Assembly: GCF_000004195.4 (NCBI RefSeq)
Contig: NC_030685.2
Span: 56,475,048-56,539,047 of the forward strand
DNA: 64,000 nt
Origin: Xenopus tropicalis
Lineage: Eukaryota; Chordata; Amphibia; Anura; Pipidae
Direction of reading: 5' to 3'
In this document: positions 35,325 through 46,574 of the stretch, in pieces
Layout of the letters: every line of letters starts with the position of its first letter
Position numbering within the stretch: the first letter of the stretch is position 1
Program-made: the position numbers and the translations under genes
The notes under the pieces: model-generated
What the model saw: only the letters and a program-made list of their open reading frames with translations
Database searches by the model: none
Told to the model about the DNA's origin: nothing

Positions 35325-36516
35325 ATATCTACAAAGTAATATAAACCCATTGCCCTGTTGATAACATTTAAGGACTATCCCAAACCTCCCCCATGCAATC
35401 TCACATTACCTGGGCTTTTGGCCATATCCGTTAAGAGGCAAGCTTCACAGACTGGGAATCTATGATGTACACTATATATCTGCAATGGTATCTAACTTCT
35501 TACTTTATACATGAATCATTGATCCTTCCTGGAGATCTACTGCGTTAGGCACTGCTCTTACTAATATCATGGCAAAGCAGATGAAACACTTGTATGGGAC
35601 AGTGGCCTGGGTAATTTTGATCTCTTTTGATTTTTCTCTCTATCCGTTTCTCCCCAATTTCTCCTCACACCTTTTTTTTTCATTTTTATCATCTTTCTCT
35701 TCTTTTAAATGCTTCCTTCATTTCTATACCTCCCACATGTATGTCAGTGGGAAAGTGGAAATGGAAGCTAAACAAAAACTTCACCCTCCAATGTCTGGCT
35801 ACCATTGCAGGGAGGATAATTGTGGTGAAAATTGTCTCTTTTTGAGTTCTTCTTCTCTCCTATCCAGTTCTGTGCCCAGGCTGACCCTGTTTTAAGGCCC
35901 TCTATTATACCCTCGGCAATACATTACTCACAAGCAAAACTATTTAAGTAGTGCAAGGGTGGGAAAATGCATTTTGTGTTACTTAAACTGGAAACAAATA
36001 TATAATTAACCAAAACAACATAGAACTTACAATGAATATCACAAGAGCAAATTTAGGTTTGCTGTGGGCAGGGAATTCACTACACTACAGCAATTTCTGT
36101 CAATTACAGGAGTAAAACTGCAGGCTTAATATAGGTGCCATGTGTGTGCACTTCACGCTCTTCCCTAATGGCCCACACCTACATAGAAGGCATAATGCAA
36201 TGAAAACAAGTTCATACAAACAGCGAGAATAAGAGAAACTAAACTAAAATCTTTACAGCAATGTATATTTCCTGGAGCTGCATTTAGCATCAGTAAGAAT
36301 ACAGGAAAATCAAAGAATATAAATCACTATGTTGAAATCTTAAGTGCAGTGACTACAAGGTTCTAAGAGAATAATTATTCACAGTCAGAAAAGAATCCAA
36401 TTTTAGGGACCTGCCAAACTGATAACTATGGGTTAACACACATTTGGTAAACTAAGTCAGTAGTAATAGGAAAGTATTTGCATAGATTAAACTTTGCTCA
36501 GCAACATTATCAAAGG
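35325..36516. other. Intergenic, no gene
   Basis: A pyrimidine-rich stretch at about 35620-35720 creates short frames without meaning. No gene seen. Confidence 0.6.
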
Positions 36517-36776
36517 TAGGGTTGCCACCTTTTTGTTTGTGACACTTTGGACAGGAATGCAGAGGGTGACATCACGGGGTGCCAGGAATGTCTAGAACAG
36601 ACCAGTTGATGTTGGGGTTGGTACATTGGGGAAGGACTGTGACGCAGAGATCGCCACAGCAATCAAGAGGAAATCTGGATTTCCCAATTTAGAAAACCAG
36701 GCAGGCAGTTTTGACCCAGAGAGCTCTTCTGAAAACCAGACTGCCCGGGTCAAAAAACAGACTGGTGGCAACCCTA
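36517..36776. mobile_element. TIR element with TAGGGTTGCCACC termini
   Basis: TAGGGTTGCCACC at the left and GGTGGCAACCCTA at the right are perfect 13-bp inverted repeats around a 234-bp centre. No target duplication is clear. It is a non-autonomous DNA element. Confidence 0.82.
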
Positions 36777-36978
36777 ATTAGCAAACTCAAAAGTAGTGAT
36801 CCCACACACAAAATGCAGTTAAGTGGTGGTGCAGAAGGATAACATTTTAGGTGGATAAGTCTATGACAAAAGGAAGATTGTCCAACTGAAATGTTATCTT
36901 TTGGCTTCATACTCTGTGGCTATGATAAATGGGTAAAGCACAAGTTAAGATGCATCCTGTGTGTGCAGCACTAAATTA

Positions 36979-37715
36979 TCAACAAATTGATTAAGGTGTG
37001 CTACACAATGGACAAACCAGCTAATTGTAGCCCCAGGTGCAAGCTGAACCCTCAGCCAGGGTAAAACAATATCCAGGATAAAATGAAAAAACAGCAGCAC
37101 TCCGGAAATGTTGTAGAAAAAAGTGACTTTACTCAAGTGCACACAGCAACGTTTCGGGCATAAACCAGCCCTTTATCAAGCCTAGTCAAACAAATACAAT
37201 CAAGTGTTATATACCCACAGGAAAGGGAGGGACCATCACTCCAGCCCTCCATTTAACCCTTTGTGTTCAATATACAAATTTTCAATATATAGATTGCACA
37301 TATCAAATTTCAAAATTGTAAAAAACATATAAAACAGCACATATATATGCCATAATAATACTTCCATAATATGCTCTAGTGTATCAAGTGCATCAAAATG
37401 TAATAGTGATAAATATACTGCTAACGTATAGGAACAATAAATGTCTTACTTTAATGTATTTCATTAAAAATAATTGCTTTTTCCTTATTTCTTTTTCTTT
37501 TTGGCTCCGATGCCAAACTCAGGGGACAAAGGGTTAAATGGAGGGCTGGAGTGATGGTCCCTCCCTTTCCTGTGGGTATATAACACTTGATTGTATTTGT
37601 TTGACTAGGCTTGATAAAGGGCTGGTTTATGCCCGAAACGTTGCTGTGTGCACTTGAGTAAAGTCACTTTTTTCTACAACATTTCCGGAGTGCTGCTGTT
37701 TTTTCATTTTATCCT
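36979..37715. mobile_element. Retroposon-like insertion with a perfect 190-bp inverted repeat and 14-bp target duplication
   Basis: The 14-mer GCAGCACTAAATTA occurs at 36965-36978 and again at 37716-37729, directly abutting the end of the element. Inside, 37075-37264 and 37526-37715 are exact reverse complements over all 190 bases, with a 261-bp loop. Each arm carries TTGATAAAGGGC, a loop, then GCCCGAAACGTTGC, so GGGC/GCCC can pair before GAAAC. A 96-bp non-palindromic segment (36979-37074) sits at the left. No protein is encoded. The structure suggests a twin or inverted insertion of a retroelement, possibly Penelope-like. Confidence 0.85.
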
Positions 37716-37729
37716 GCAGCACTAAATTA

Positions 37730-39268
37730 GTTTCCCATAAGGAGTAGCTAAACCTGTGCATTTTTCTGCATCAAACATAGAGTCAACTGGGCCTTTTAGC
37801 ATCTAATCAAGGTTTAAGACTGTAACATGCTGCTCTGCAAGAAGATAAACCCTTGGAACAACTTCACAAAATAAACATTGCCACTGATTATCAGATGCAG
37901 CAAATGAGCTTCTTACAACACAGGGAAAATATATTTGCAACAAATGTATTGTTTTTTTAGACACACTACAGTGACACGCAGCCCGTGTGGATGTAGCTAT
38001 GCATGGTCCTTTTATTCATTTATTTATTATTAATTCATTTATTATTACACCACAGATAGAGTCAATGTAACTTACTTGAAGCTTTCCAATAATTGATTGG
38101 CTTCTGATGAGAAAAATCCTGAATCCAATTCTATTTTTTGCGCTGTTAATTTTTCTTTTTAATGAATACTGTAGATTAAGGACATTGTAGTAAATCTAGA
38201 ATTTTTTGATGAGACAGCCCCCTCTAGAGTTCACTGCAGTAAAAGAATGTCAGAGTAAGTACAATAATATGCACTGGAATCAGAGCTGGAAGTAGAGCCA
38301 GGCAGAAAAGGCACATTCCTAGGGGGTCACAAGGCAAATACTTCTGTTGCCTGCCCTAGCCGGGCCCTTATTTCCCCACCTCCTGCTGCTTATTTTACCT
38401 CCCCCACCTGGCATGGCATATGCACTCGTGTGCGCACTTTGTTTTTGCACTTATTATAATACCTATGATTAAGTGCTGGGTACACATGCAACGTGTTAAG
38501 CTATCATTATGGGGTTGTTAATGCTTTTAATGGATTGAAATAAATAAAAATACATTTTTAACTATTTTCTGAGAAGTATAGGAGTTTAGAATTTGCTTGA
38601 CCCTCAAGCCAAAAAATCAGCTCAAAATAGGCAGCAAAGTAGGTCATTGGGAGAAAATGCATCCAGGAGCGAATGTGGCCCTCATCCCAATGGGATTTTT
38701 AAACCTATAAAATAGAAATATGGCAAATTTTCCGCTATTTATCTATCGAAGAGGCTGTCTGACAGGACCACACACACAAGAAAACATGCTGCTGACTGGG
38801 TTTGAAGGTGCCAAATTGGCAACTTAAATCTGCCTGTGTATGACCGACCACCTTAGGCTCATTTGCTAATCCTGGACAATTAATACATTAACCTATAAAT
38901 TAGGGATTTACAGGATTAGGCCAAACCCCAAATTCATCACGAAAGAATAACGAACCAAATCTGAATCCTAATAAGGTATAGAAGACGCAAAAAGAACTGT
39001 GTGCATTTATGTGGCGAACGTTTACATAATTTTAAGGATTCGGATTCAGTTTGGCCAGGACCATGAACACTGCCAAAAAAGCTACCCATGGTTTGTGCTG
39101 GGTCTATTTGGGGTTGATGAATGCAGCTTGTCTTGCCCTTTAAGAGGAATAGCACAGAACCAGCTTTATTTGAAAAAGAGACAAAGACAATTAAGGTGAT
39201 GGGACATGCCGCACTTCAGGCACTTCAATATAATTATAATCCTCATGCTCCATACTTTAATGTAAACA
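37730..39268. other. Intergenic, no gene
   Basis: A possible repeat fragment lies at 38290-38450 (GCCTGCCCTAGCCGGGCCC). No gene recognised; frames at 38937-39336 have no support. Confidence 0.55.
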
Positions 39269-39272
39269 TTAA

Positions 39273-39831
39273 AGGGGAACTCCTGCTTCCGAATCAAAAT
39301 TTGTTAAAGAGCCCCACACAACACAGAAACCCTTAATACACCCATCACTGTTATCTGTTCCTTCAAAAAGTATGAATAAATACCATTTCTATATGCTGAA
39401 ATCCAGCTGTAAAACAGTTCTTCATTTTCTGCATCATTCGAAATCCTAGCAGGGGAGGAGGGACTAACACACTGATGTTACAAATTGTAACAACTTGTCC
39501 ACAGTTTACAGACAGCAGTCAGGAACTACATAACCCACAATGCATTGCACTTTGATGTTCCTTTACTTATTGACATCACGTGCAGAGGATAGTGGGATTT
39601 GGGGGATGCAGGCTGAGGACAGTCGACTACTGTTACATTATTACATTACAAAGTAGTCAGTCAGATCAGCAGGGGAACAGAGGGTCAGGCTTAGGGAACT
39701 GTTCCAAATCATATTATTACATTAAAAACCAGGAACGGGCTTCATATTTTTTATTAATATATATTGCAAAGTTGCTTCAAATTATGTCTACTTTTCAAAA
39801 AGATTAAGTTGTGTTTGGGTGGAGTTCCCCT
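39273..39831. mobile_element. T2/Kolobok-type MITE, TTAA target duplication
   Basis: The ends AGGGGAACTCC and GGAGT(T)CCCCT are inverted, and TTAA flanks both sides (39269-39272 and 39832-39835). TTAAAGGRR termini with TTAA duplication define the T2 MITE family known in Xenopus. No coding capacity. Confidence 0.88.
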
Positions 39832-39835
39832 TTAA

Positions 39836-41481
39836 TTAAACCCAATAGGATTGTTTTGCTTCTGATAATACTTATATTTTAGGATTAAGTACAAGGTACT
39901 GTGTTTCCATAACTGTATACATGTCATCCCGTTATCTATCATCACAATAAAGAGTCACTTGTAAGCTTTACACAAGTCCAGTAAAGTGATAGTGCTCAAT
40001 TCAGGCAGTGTTAATTGCCCAGGGTGCAAAATCACAATTCACTTAAGGACCTGTGTGCCCAAGTCACAGCTTTATTGAGTATCAGTAGAAGAATGCAGCC
40101 TCTATAGTAAGGCCTGTCTCCCCCAAAACCCATGCAAGCGAATGTACCTGTGGCAGCCCAGCTTTCTCTGAAGAACTGAATCTGAAGTTAACATTTCAGA
40201 ACTGTTACTATTATACTTTTCCGCAACCCTTCTTGGGTAAGCATCATTCTGTACAACCCTCCCAAATTGCTGTGCTGCTAGCAGCTTGGACTGGAGAGAT
40301 GCAGAGAATGATAGTTATGTTCAGTTCTTTAACGTCTTTTTAAAGCAGAACAGACCAGAGTTGCAGTAAATGATAACGTAATATTGACAGTTTTGAAATG
40401 TTAACTTCAGACACAGGTACACCACCTTGACTAGTGGGGAACTTATGTATGAGGCTCAGTGTTGCAATTGGGTACATTTTAATGGTGTCTGTCTGCAATC
40501 CTTGATTAATGCTGACAATCAAGTGAAGTCAGACCCTTCTACTGATGCTTCCTCCCCCCTGGTCCATATTAAATTTCATATTTAAATTTTTACAGTTTGC
40601 CCTGTTCAATGCAATAAACCACAAAAGCCAGAGATATTTTTTAAATGAAAACATTACACAAAAAGCTTGATCAGAACCAGCCATACTCACAATGAACTAG
40701 GTGGTATACTGATCTTTACCAGTTTTAAACAGCTTACATAGTTGTTTGGTTTTGCTTCCAGGTGTTACAAAATATTTCAAGAAATTCAGAGGAAAAAGAA
40801 AAAAATTTAATGAATTCAGTGTCGTCTGAACAGGCAAACAAGTCACCCATATATTTATAGAAAACCAAAAATATATACAAAGACTCATTTCAGAAAAGCA
40901 TATATTTTACTTACAAATCTGTACGTTCAAAAATTCAACATAAATTTTAGGGGCACTTATCTTCCTGCACTTTGCGCATGTATATATATATTTATATATT
41001 TATACATAGATTTTCTTTTTTAAATAACATTTTACAAACTGTATAGAAGTTATCTGTGTGGCAGATTCTTTGTCCTGTGAAACCGGAAAAAAAAGTTGTA
41101 GGAAGGATCCAAGCGCTTGTGTGTATTTTGTAATAGGTATTTGCTACTAAGAAATGAAAAGAAGGGCTGAGGTATTTAGCCACACACAAAAAGGGTTGCA
41201 GCAACAGTGTAAAAATCCGTATTAGCTCAGAAAACTCCAAAAACAAGAGAAAAAAACAAGAAATGAATAATAATAACCCACTTTGGGCTAAAGAGGTTAG
41301 ATAGAATAGTCCTTTCTAATGTGGCCACTCATTGTCTGCACCAGATGCTGCGTGGAGCAAAGAAATCCCAAGGTGACTGTGTGCATTTAGTAGAAATCCA
41401 GGCTAGAGTCTTGTCCATCATTGGGTGAAGTGAGGAGAAAGTAGGGTGAGGGGGAAGTAAAGACATGGTTCTTGTCCAAGA
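39836..41481. other. armc8 3' untranslated region and intergenic sequence
   Basis: A family A fragment begins just after the T2 MITE (about 39836-39920, inverted). The rest is AT-rich. The armc8 3' UTR must occupy the upper part, but its end is not fixed. A (TA)-rich tract lies at 40981-41010. Confidence 0.5.
40071..40076 (-). other. Candidate polyadenylation signal (armc8)
   Basis: TTTATT on the + strand reads AATAAA on the - strand, 1.4 kb past the armc8 stop. An ATTAAA variant at 40806-40811 is closer. The true 3' end cannot be chosen from sequence alone. Confidence 0.3.
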
Positions 41482-41515
41482 TTATGCAAAATATTGCTGC
41501 AGTGCTGTTTTTGCT
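41482..41515 (-). CDS. armc8: armc8 terminal coding exon: AKTALQQYFA stop
   Basis: After acceptor TTCTTACAG| the first base completes Lys; the exon then encodes AKTALQQYFA and a TAA at 41482-41484. It is only 34 bp. The match to the remembered vertebrate C-terminus (A-L-Q-Q-Y-L-A) and the phase agreement identify it. The 3' untranslated region continues below 41482. Confidence 0.93.
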
Positions 41516-42318
41516 CTGTAAGAAACAGAAAGGAAAAAAGAAATAATGTTTAAAAGTTGGAATCCAGCAGGACTGTAGTGCTGTATTGCAGAAGACCCAG
41601 ATGCTCCAGCTCCACCAGATACTTGTGGCTTAATCTGGCAGGGGTCTGGGGCCTTTTTGTATGCTGTATCTATTTACTATATAGCCAAGCTGGTAAATAC
41701 AGCCCTGGAAAGCAGCTAACAGAACGTTTGCAATTTAAATGTCACCCTCAAGTTGGCCATATACAATAACTGCTTGTTTGGCATCTACATGTGGCTTATC
41801 TGATCATTTGGACCCTGGGCCAACAATCAGATCACAATGGGCGTCAATGCAGGCCTGTCGGGAGCAGACTGCATCAATGCAGCCCTTGCCCAAAAGGATT
41901 TTTAAACCTGCCTAATAGATATCTATACAAATGCACCTTCAAAAATCTCTCTTCACATAGGCTTTGTGCCACAAGGGGCATAGACCAAAGTTATCATATA
42001 TAAGATTAGAGCTAACTGTCCATCAAAATCTGACCTGACACAATGCTACATGTATAGGGAAAGATTGCTGGCAAGAAAGTAGTTACAACTATCTTATTAG
42101 AGAAACATTTTAACTGATTATATTTAGAATGTTTTCATTTTTATAAGCGCATACTATTATATTTATTTTTATGATAGTTCCCCCTTTAAGATCAACAAGC
42201 CATTACCAATTTCATATCAACTACTACTAATATTCTAGAGTGTTTTAGATATGCTGAGGTTTCTCTCTGCCGGCACCTTTCTGACAAAACAACTTGAATG
42301 AATTTGCTTGATACTTAC

Positions 42319-42412
42319 TTATCACAGAGGTTTGGATCTGTTGACTGACTTAATTTGTGCAGGATGTCAACAATACCAATTTCCCGTAGCTTATCTTGAC
42401 GTTCTTGCGAAC
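42319..42412 (-). CDS. armc8: armc8 exon: [15 protein letters not shown]
   Basis: The 94-bp exon completes the Gly codon, encodes [20 protein letters not shown] then [10 protein letters not shown], and ends two bases into a Lys codon. Acceptor TTACCAAG|, donor TAA|GTAAGT. Confidence 0.95.
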
Positions 42413-42499
42413 CTTGGTAATAAATATATTAAATAGTATATTGCAGGGTGCTCTAGGTTAGAATATTATCTCACAGAATGGAGTGAGTATTCCTCTTAC

Positions 42500-42572
42500 C
42501 TTCTTCTTCATTCCACGTGAGGTTTGCAATGCAGAACATGGCTGCTAGCTGAAGCTTGAGGTTGGAATGACC
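42500..42572 (-). CDS. armc8: armc8 exon: [20 protein letters not shown]
   Basis: The 73-bp exon encodes 24 codons, [20 protein letters not shown] then NEEE, and ends one base into a Gly codon. Acceptor ATTACAG|, donor AAG|GTAAGA. Confidence 0.95.
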
Positions 42573-42739
42573 CTGTAATTAAGACAACAAAGACAAAGTT
42601 AAAAGATGCTAGAAGATGATATCTTCTGAGAAGGCAGCAGAAACAGTTTTTGTGGATATCTGCTCTAAAAGGTAATGTACACAACAGAAACAAATCACTA
42701 GGAAAGCATTACTGTATGGACTGAGAAAGGCCAAACTGC

Positions 42740-42800
42740 CCCCTTTTTTTTTTTTTAAGGGTGAACTTTTTTTTTTTTATTGATGCAAAAAACAATTAAA
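42740..42800. repeat. T-rich tracts in armc8 intron
   Basis: Two T runs of about 12 bases separated by AAGGGTGAAC, possibly the tail of an old retroposon on the - strand. Low information. Confidence 0.35.
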
Positions 42801-43281
42801 CAAAGTAAATAGTGGTTTTCAGGTACAATATATTATTTGTTACTGTGAACAATGAGATATTGCCGACTTTTGATAACAACCAAAGCTTGGTCCTAGTTTA
42901 TTGTTCTTATTGTCAAGACACAATAAAACATGTATACCCGCATGTTCTCTAACATAGCCAAATTTAAGTTATGGCTAATGATGCACAAAGTCCTCCTGAG
43001 AGCTGACAAAACCATGATTTAAACAAGCCTTTGCTATATCCACCTGTCCTTTACTAATATAAGTCATTCTAAGGCTAATGATGCCTGGACTTTGACACCT
43101 AGGTAGTAATAAATCAAAACATGTCTGTTATTTTTGCTACTAGGTTTGTTATTCGGAGATGTCAACACTGCAGAACAGTAAAGACATCTTAAAATCATAA
43201 CAGACCTAACTAAAGCTTACTCTTGCAGGATTGAAAGCATTAAAAGTTAATAAAATTACACTAGGTCAAATGTTCTCATAC

Positions 43282-43377
43282 CACATAATACTTGATTTTC
43301 TGCAAGATGTCATCATTCGTCATGATGAGGTCTTTTGCTGTTGTTCCATCTGCTATATTTGCAAGAATGCATAGGGT
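43282..43377 (-). CDS. armc8: armc8 exon: [16 protein letters not shown]
   Basis: The 96-bp exon gives 32 codons in phase 0, [20 protein letters not shown] then [12 protein letters not shown]. Acceptor CCTAATAG|, donor GTG|GTATGA. The last residue is Val where Met is remembered in mammals. Confidence 0.95.
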
Positions 43378-43712
43378 CTATTAGGAACAGAAAAACAACC
43401 ACATCAACTATTGTAGTCTATCATCAAGCCCAAACATGCATCTACATAGTGATTTAGATTGAGAAACAAAAATCAATCAGGTTCAACCTTTTATCTAAAT
43501 AAAACTGCTAGCCTTACTATCTATATATCAGTTTAGTACACTTATATTAACCCACCCGTTCTGCATTACTATTACAATTACAAAAAAGAAAATATTTGAA
43601 TTTCCAAGTGGGAAACAACACATGAAGCCAGTTACAGGAGACCATCATTACTAAAACTGCCACCTAGTCACTATATAGCTATATAACTGGGAGTAAGAAG
43701 GCTATAACAAAC

Positions 43713-43808
43713 CTGCTCCTTGACTTCTATGTTATGCTCCCCTTCAAGGATGAAAGTCACAGCTTGCATGATCTGCTTTCCATGAGTGCTCATTATCTGG
43801 TCTATATG
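43713..43808 (-). CDS. armc8: armc8 exon: [15 protein letters not shown]
   Basis: The 96-bp exon gives 32 codons in phase 0, [20 protein letters not shown] then [12 protein letters not shown]. Acceptor CTGGAAG|, donor CAG|GTTTGT. Confidence 0.95.
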
Positions 43809-44066
43809 CTTCCAGAGAAAAAGATAATGAGAATGTTATGATTATAGTCAATAAAAATCAGGATAGGATTGTTTTGCCCATTTTGAGATATGGTAGTTTC
43901 ACTAAAGGCATAATTACATGTACTCTTAATAGACGAATAATCCTAAGCAAAGTTAGCATAAGTCTGAATGCATGAAGAAAGGGTTGTATAGAGCAATATT
44001 AGAGATTTACTTATTCTTTAAAATATTTAACAAGTCAACTAGAAATCTCATGTGTCCCAAGGCTAA

Positions 44067-44227
44067 AGCTGGCCATACACGCACCGGTATTATCGTACGA
44101 AACAAGGTTTTGTACGATATTCGGTGTGTATGGTGGATCGGCGAGAAGGCATCTCGTCGATCGGGCGCATCAAAAGATTTTGATTTTGTCGCAGGACAGA
44201 TCGTAATTGTAACGTGTATGGCCAGCT
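44067..44227. mobile_element. PIF/Harbinger-type MITE, TAA target duplication
   Basis: AGCTGGCCATACACG and CGTGTATGGCCAGCT are perfect inverted ends, with TAA on both sides (44064-44066 and 44228-44230). Inside, TTATCGTACGAAACAAGG and TTTTGTACGATATTCGGTG are also mirrored. It lies in the armc8 intron between 43808 and 45534. Confidence 0.87.
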
Positions 44228-44856
44228 TAACAAAGCAATCTACATCCTACATGTGAACACAAAGTTGCCAATATGGCCCCATGTACTATAACACATATAA
44301 ATGATTTTTACATTTAGGCTATGTCTTGCAGGTCTAATTGTGCAAGAAACACAAAGTTTGACGGAATTCATTGAAAATGCACTAATAACTGACAGTTCCA
44401 AATGTGTGTAGTGTAGCTTATGGGTTTTTTTTTTTTTTATTTCTACCTTAGGGTTACACATGTATGACTGGGTGTCTAGTATTTCATGTTTATATCTGGA
44501 ACAATGAGAAATGATAGAGGCTCGTGCATTACAGTGACACAATCATAGATCAACACTAATAAATGTTTCAGTGAGCAAACAAAAATAGATTTGTGTAAAA
44601 TGTTGGTGATTCCATTTTCAGTAAAGATACCATCCCTTTCATCATTTCAGACACAAGGATAAGTGGTTAGTATTTCATTCTAGTAAACTGCACTGTAAAT
44701 GTAGAGTTAAAAGGGATTGGATTTAATAAGGCATTTAACATACAACTTCATTTCTTATAAAGTCAGTTTCTACCATTGCCTTTTGTGGGTATGAAAAGGT
44801 GCAAGACTACTGAAAACATCACACTTGTCAACTGCAAAACTATATTTATGGATGTT

Positions 44857-45308
44857 TTAATGGGATAGTTCACCTTTAAATTAAAGTTAAGTTAAATTCA
44901 CATTTAGTTAGTATTTCATACTGTTTGATATTCCAAGACAATGTTTTAATTTTTATTTATGATTTAGCTTTTTGTTCTGCAGCTTTTCAGTTCGGGATTT
45001 CCGCAGCTATCTGGTTGCTAGGGTCCTAGCAACCAGGCAGTGGTTTGATAGAGACTGACAAATGAATAGAAGAGGAACTGAATAGAAAGATAATATATAA
45101 AAAGTAGCAAAAATAAAATTGTAGCCTCACAGAGGAAATTTTTGCTGCAGGGGGCAGTGACCCCCCTATTTGAAAGGTGGAAAGATGCAAAAGAGGAAGG
45201 CAAATAAATCAAAAACTATAAGAAAAAAATAATAAAGATTAGTTGCAAAGTTGCTAGGAATAGGATTTTCTGTACTAAAAGTTAACTTAAAGGTGAACTG
45301 CCCCTTTA
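44857..45308 (+). mobile_element. T2-like MITE (AGTTCACCTTTAA family), intact copy
   Basis: Left GGGATAGTTCACCTTTAA and right TTAAAGGTGAACTGCCCC are inverted. It shares its interior (GGTTGCTAGG, AACCAGGCAGTGGTTTGATA, GAAAGGTGGAAAGATGCAAA) with copies at 23186 and 49620. It ends about 225 bp from the armc8 exon at 45534. Confidence 0.82.
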
Positions 45309-45533
45309 TGAATATGTGCTCTCTACCAAGACAGTAAATACAAGACCTATTTCTTATAAATATATGGATAATGGGACTTATGAATTTAAAACATTTTTAC
45401 CAGAACAGTGACTTAATATTTATATCAATTACACTTAAGGAATGCTCAGTTTTCTTGCTTCAAACATATTTGGTGGCATTACATATAGCCTATACTGTGT
45501 CCAGTATACAAGTTTTGTAACTGAACAACTTAC

Positions 45534-45683
45534 TGGGCGTGTTGAAAGCAGATTTCTGAGAAGCCCTAATGTTTTCATCAGTACATTGACATCAGAATCG
45601 GAGAGTAGCCGGAACAGCTGTTCTGTGCTCAGTCCTCTAAGTATATCTGACTTTATTTTTTGGTCTGCCTGAAAAGCCATGTT
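45534..45683 (-). CDS. armc8: armc8 exon: [15 protein letters not shown]
   Basis: At 150 bp this is the longest armc8 exon here: 50 codons in phase 0, [20 protein letters not shown] to [10 protein letters not shown]. Acceptor TTTTACAG|, donor CCA|GTAAGT. It covers one armadillo repeat and the start of the next. Confidence 0.96.
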
Positions 45684-45766
45684 CTGTAAAACAATTAAAT
45701 AAAAGTTTATGGTCCTCAAACAAAATACATGTACTGGTTTTGATGTGGGACACAGAAAATACTCAC

Positions 45767-45859
45767 CATTAAAGCCCAGATGCCATTCACCCGTAGGGCT
45801 GGATTCTCACTTAATGTCAAACCACACAGCAATTCCACAGCTCCAGATTCCAGAATAGG
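45767..45859 (-). CDS. armc8: armc8 exon: [15 protein letters not shown]
   Basis: The 93-bp exon gives 31 codons in phase 0, [20 protein letters not shown] then [11 protein letters not shown]. Acceptor CCCACAG|, donor ATG|GTGAGT. It is a typical armadillo repeat with the G-A-V-x-x-L core. Only 83 bp separate it from the next exon. Confidence 0.96.
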
Positions 45860-46574
45860 CTGTGGGGAAAGGGGTGTATGTACATTACAAAACCAGTGAT
45901 ATATACAAATATATTATTTGATATAACATTCAAAAAGCAAAAGGTGTGCGTGGCCTAAACAACAGTGAATTGTAAAAGAGAATGTAAAAGCACTTCTACT
46001 GCATTTGCAAGCCATAATTTAATTAAATTCACAAGAGGATTCCTTCAGTGACAATCCTGCCTGCAAGCTATTTTTTTCCAAACTTATACTAACCATCAGA
46101 AAGGCAGCTAGCCGGATGTGTAAGACTGTCAGATGTGGCTCTTGGCCTGCACAGACAAGAAACAGCTGCTCCAATTGCCTCCATTCACTCCTCTGTCTGC
46201 ATTGAAAGGCTCTATTTTCAGCCTCAATGCAGACGCACAGTGCAGATTTCGCCACTGTCGCATTTTTGCACTGCAATCTGCCCCACGCAGGGTCACTCCT
46301 GTCAAGGTGAGAACCTTGCCTCAGGTGGCAGAGAGTGGCTAGTCACCAGGGATGGCAAAAAAAGCCGCCTCTGGTAAATTTAAGAGCTTCATTTCCATTT
46401 TTTGAAATGAAAATTCTGCTCTCCTAGTGCAGAGAGCAATAGCGCTTTTGCACTAGCAACACAGCTTGATTTTTTCAATATAACTTGTGGACACCTAAAA
46501 CGTATGATAAACTGACACCATTTAAGTTTTTGACATGCAATTTACTATACTATAATGCCCTGGGGTACATACAA

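Noticed and set aside
35569..35895. 108-codon frame in the intergenic gap
   Set aside because: A pyrimidine-rich stretch encodes F/S/L-rich sequence; no start context, splice sites or homologue recognised.
37605..37670. Claim of a complete active hammerhead ribozyme
   Set aside because: Only the box, stem II and GAAAC are seen; stems I and III cannot be drawn convincingly, so it is kept only as a resemblance.
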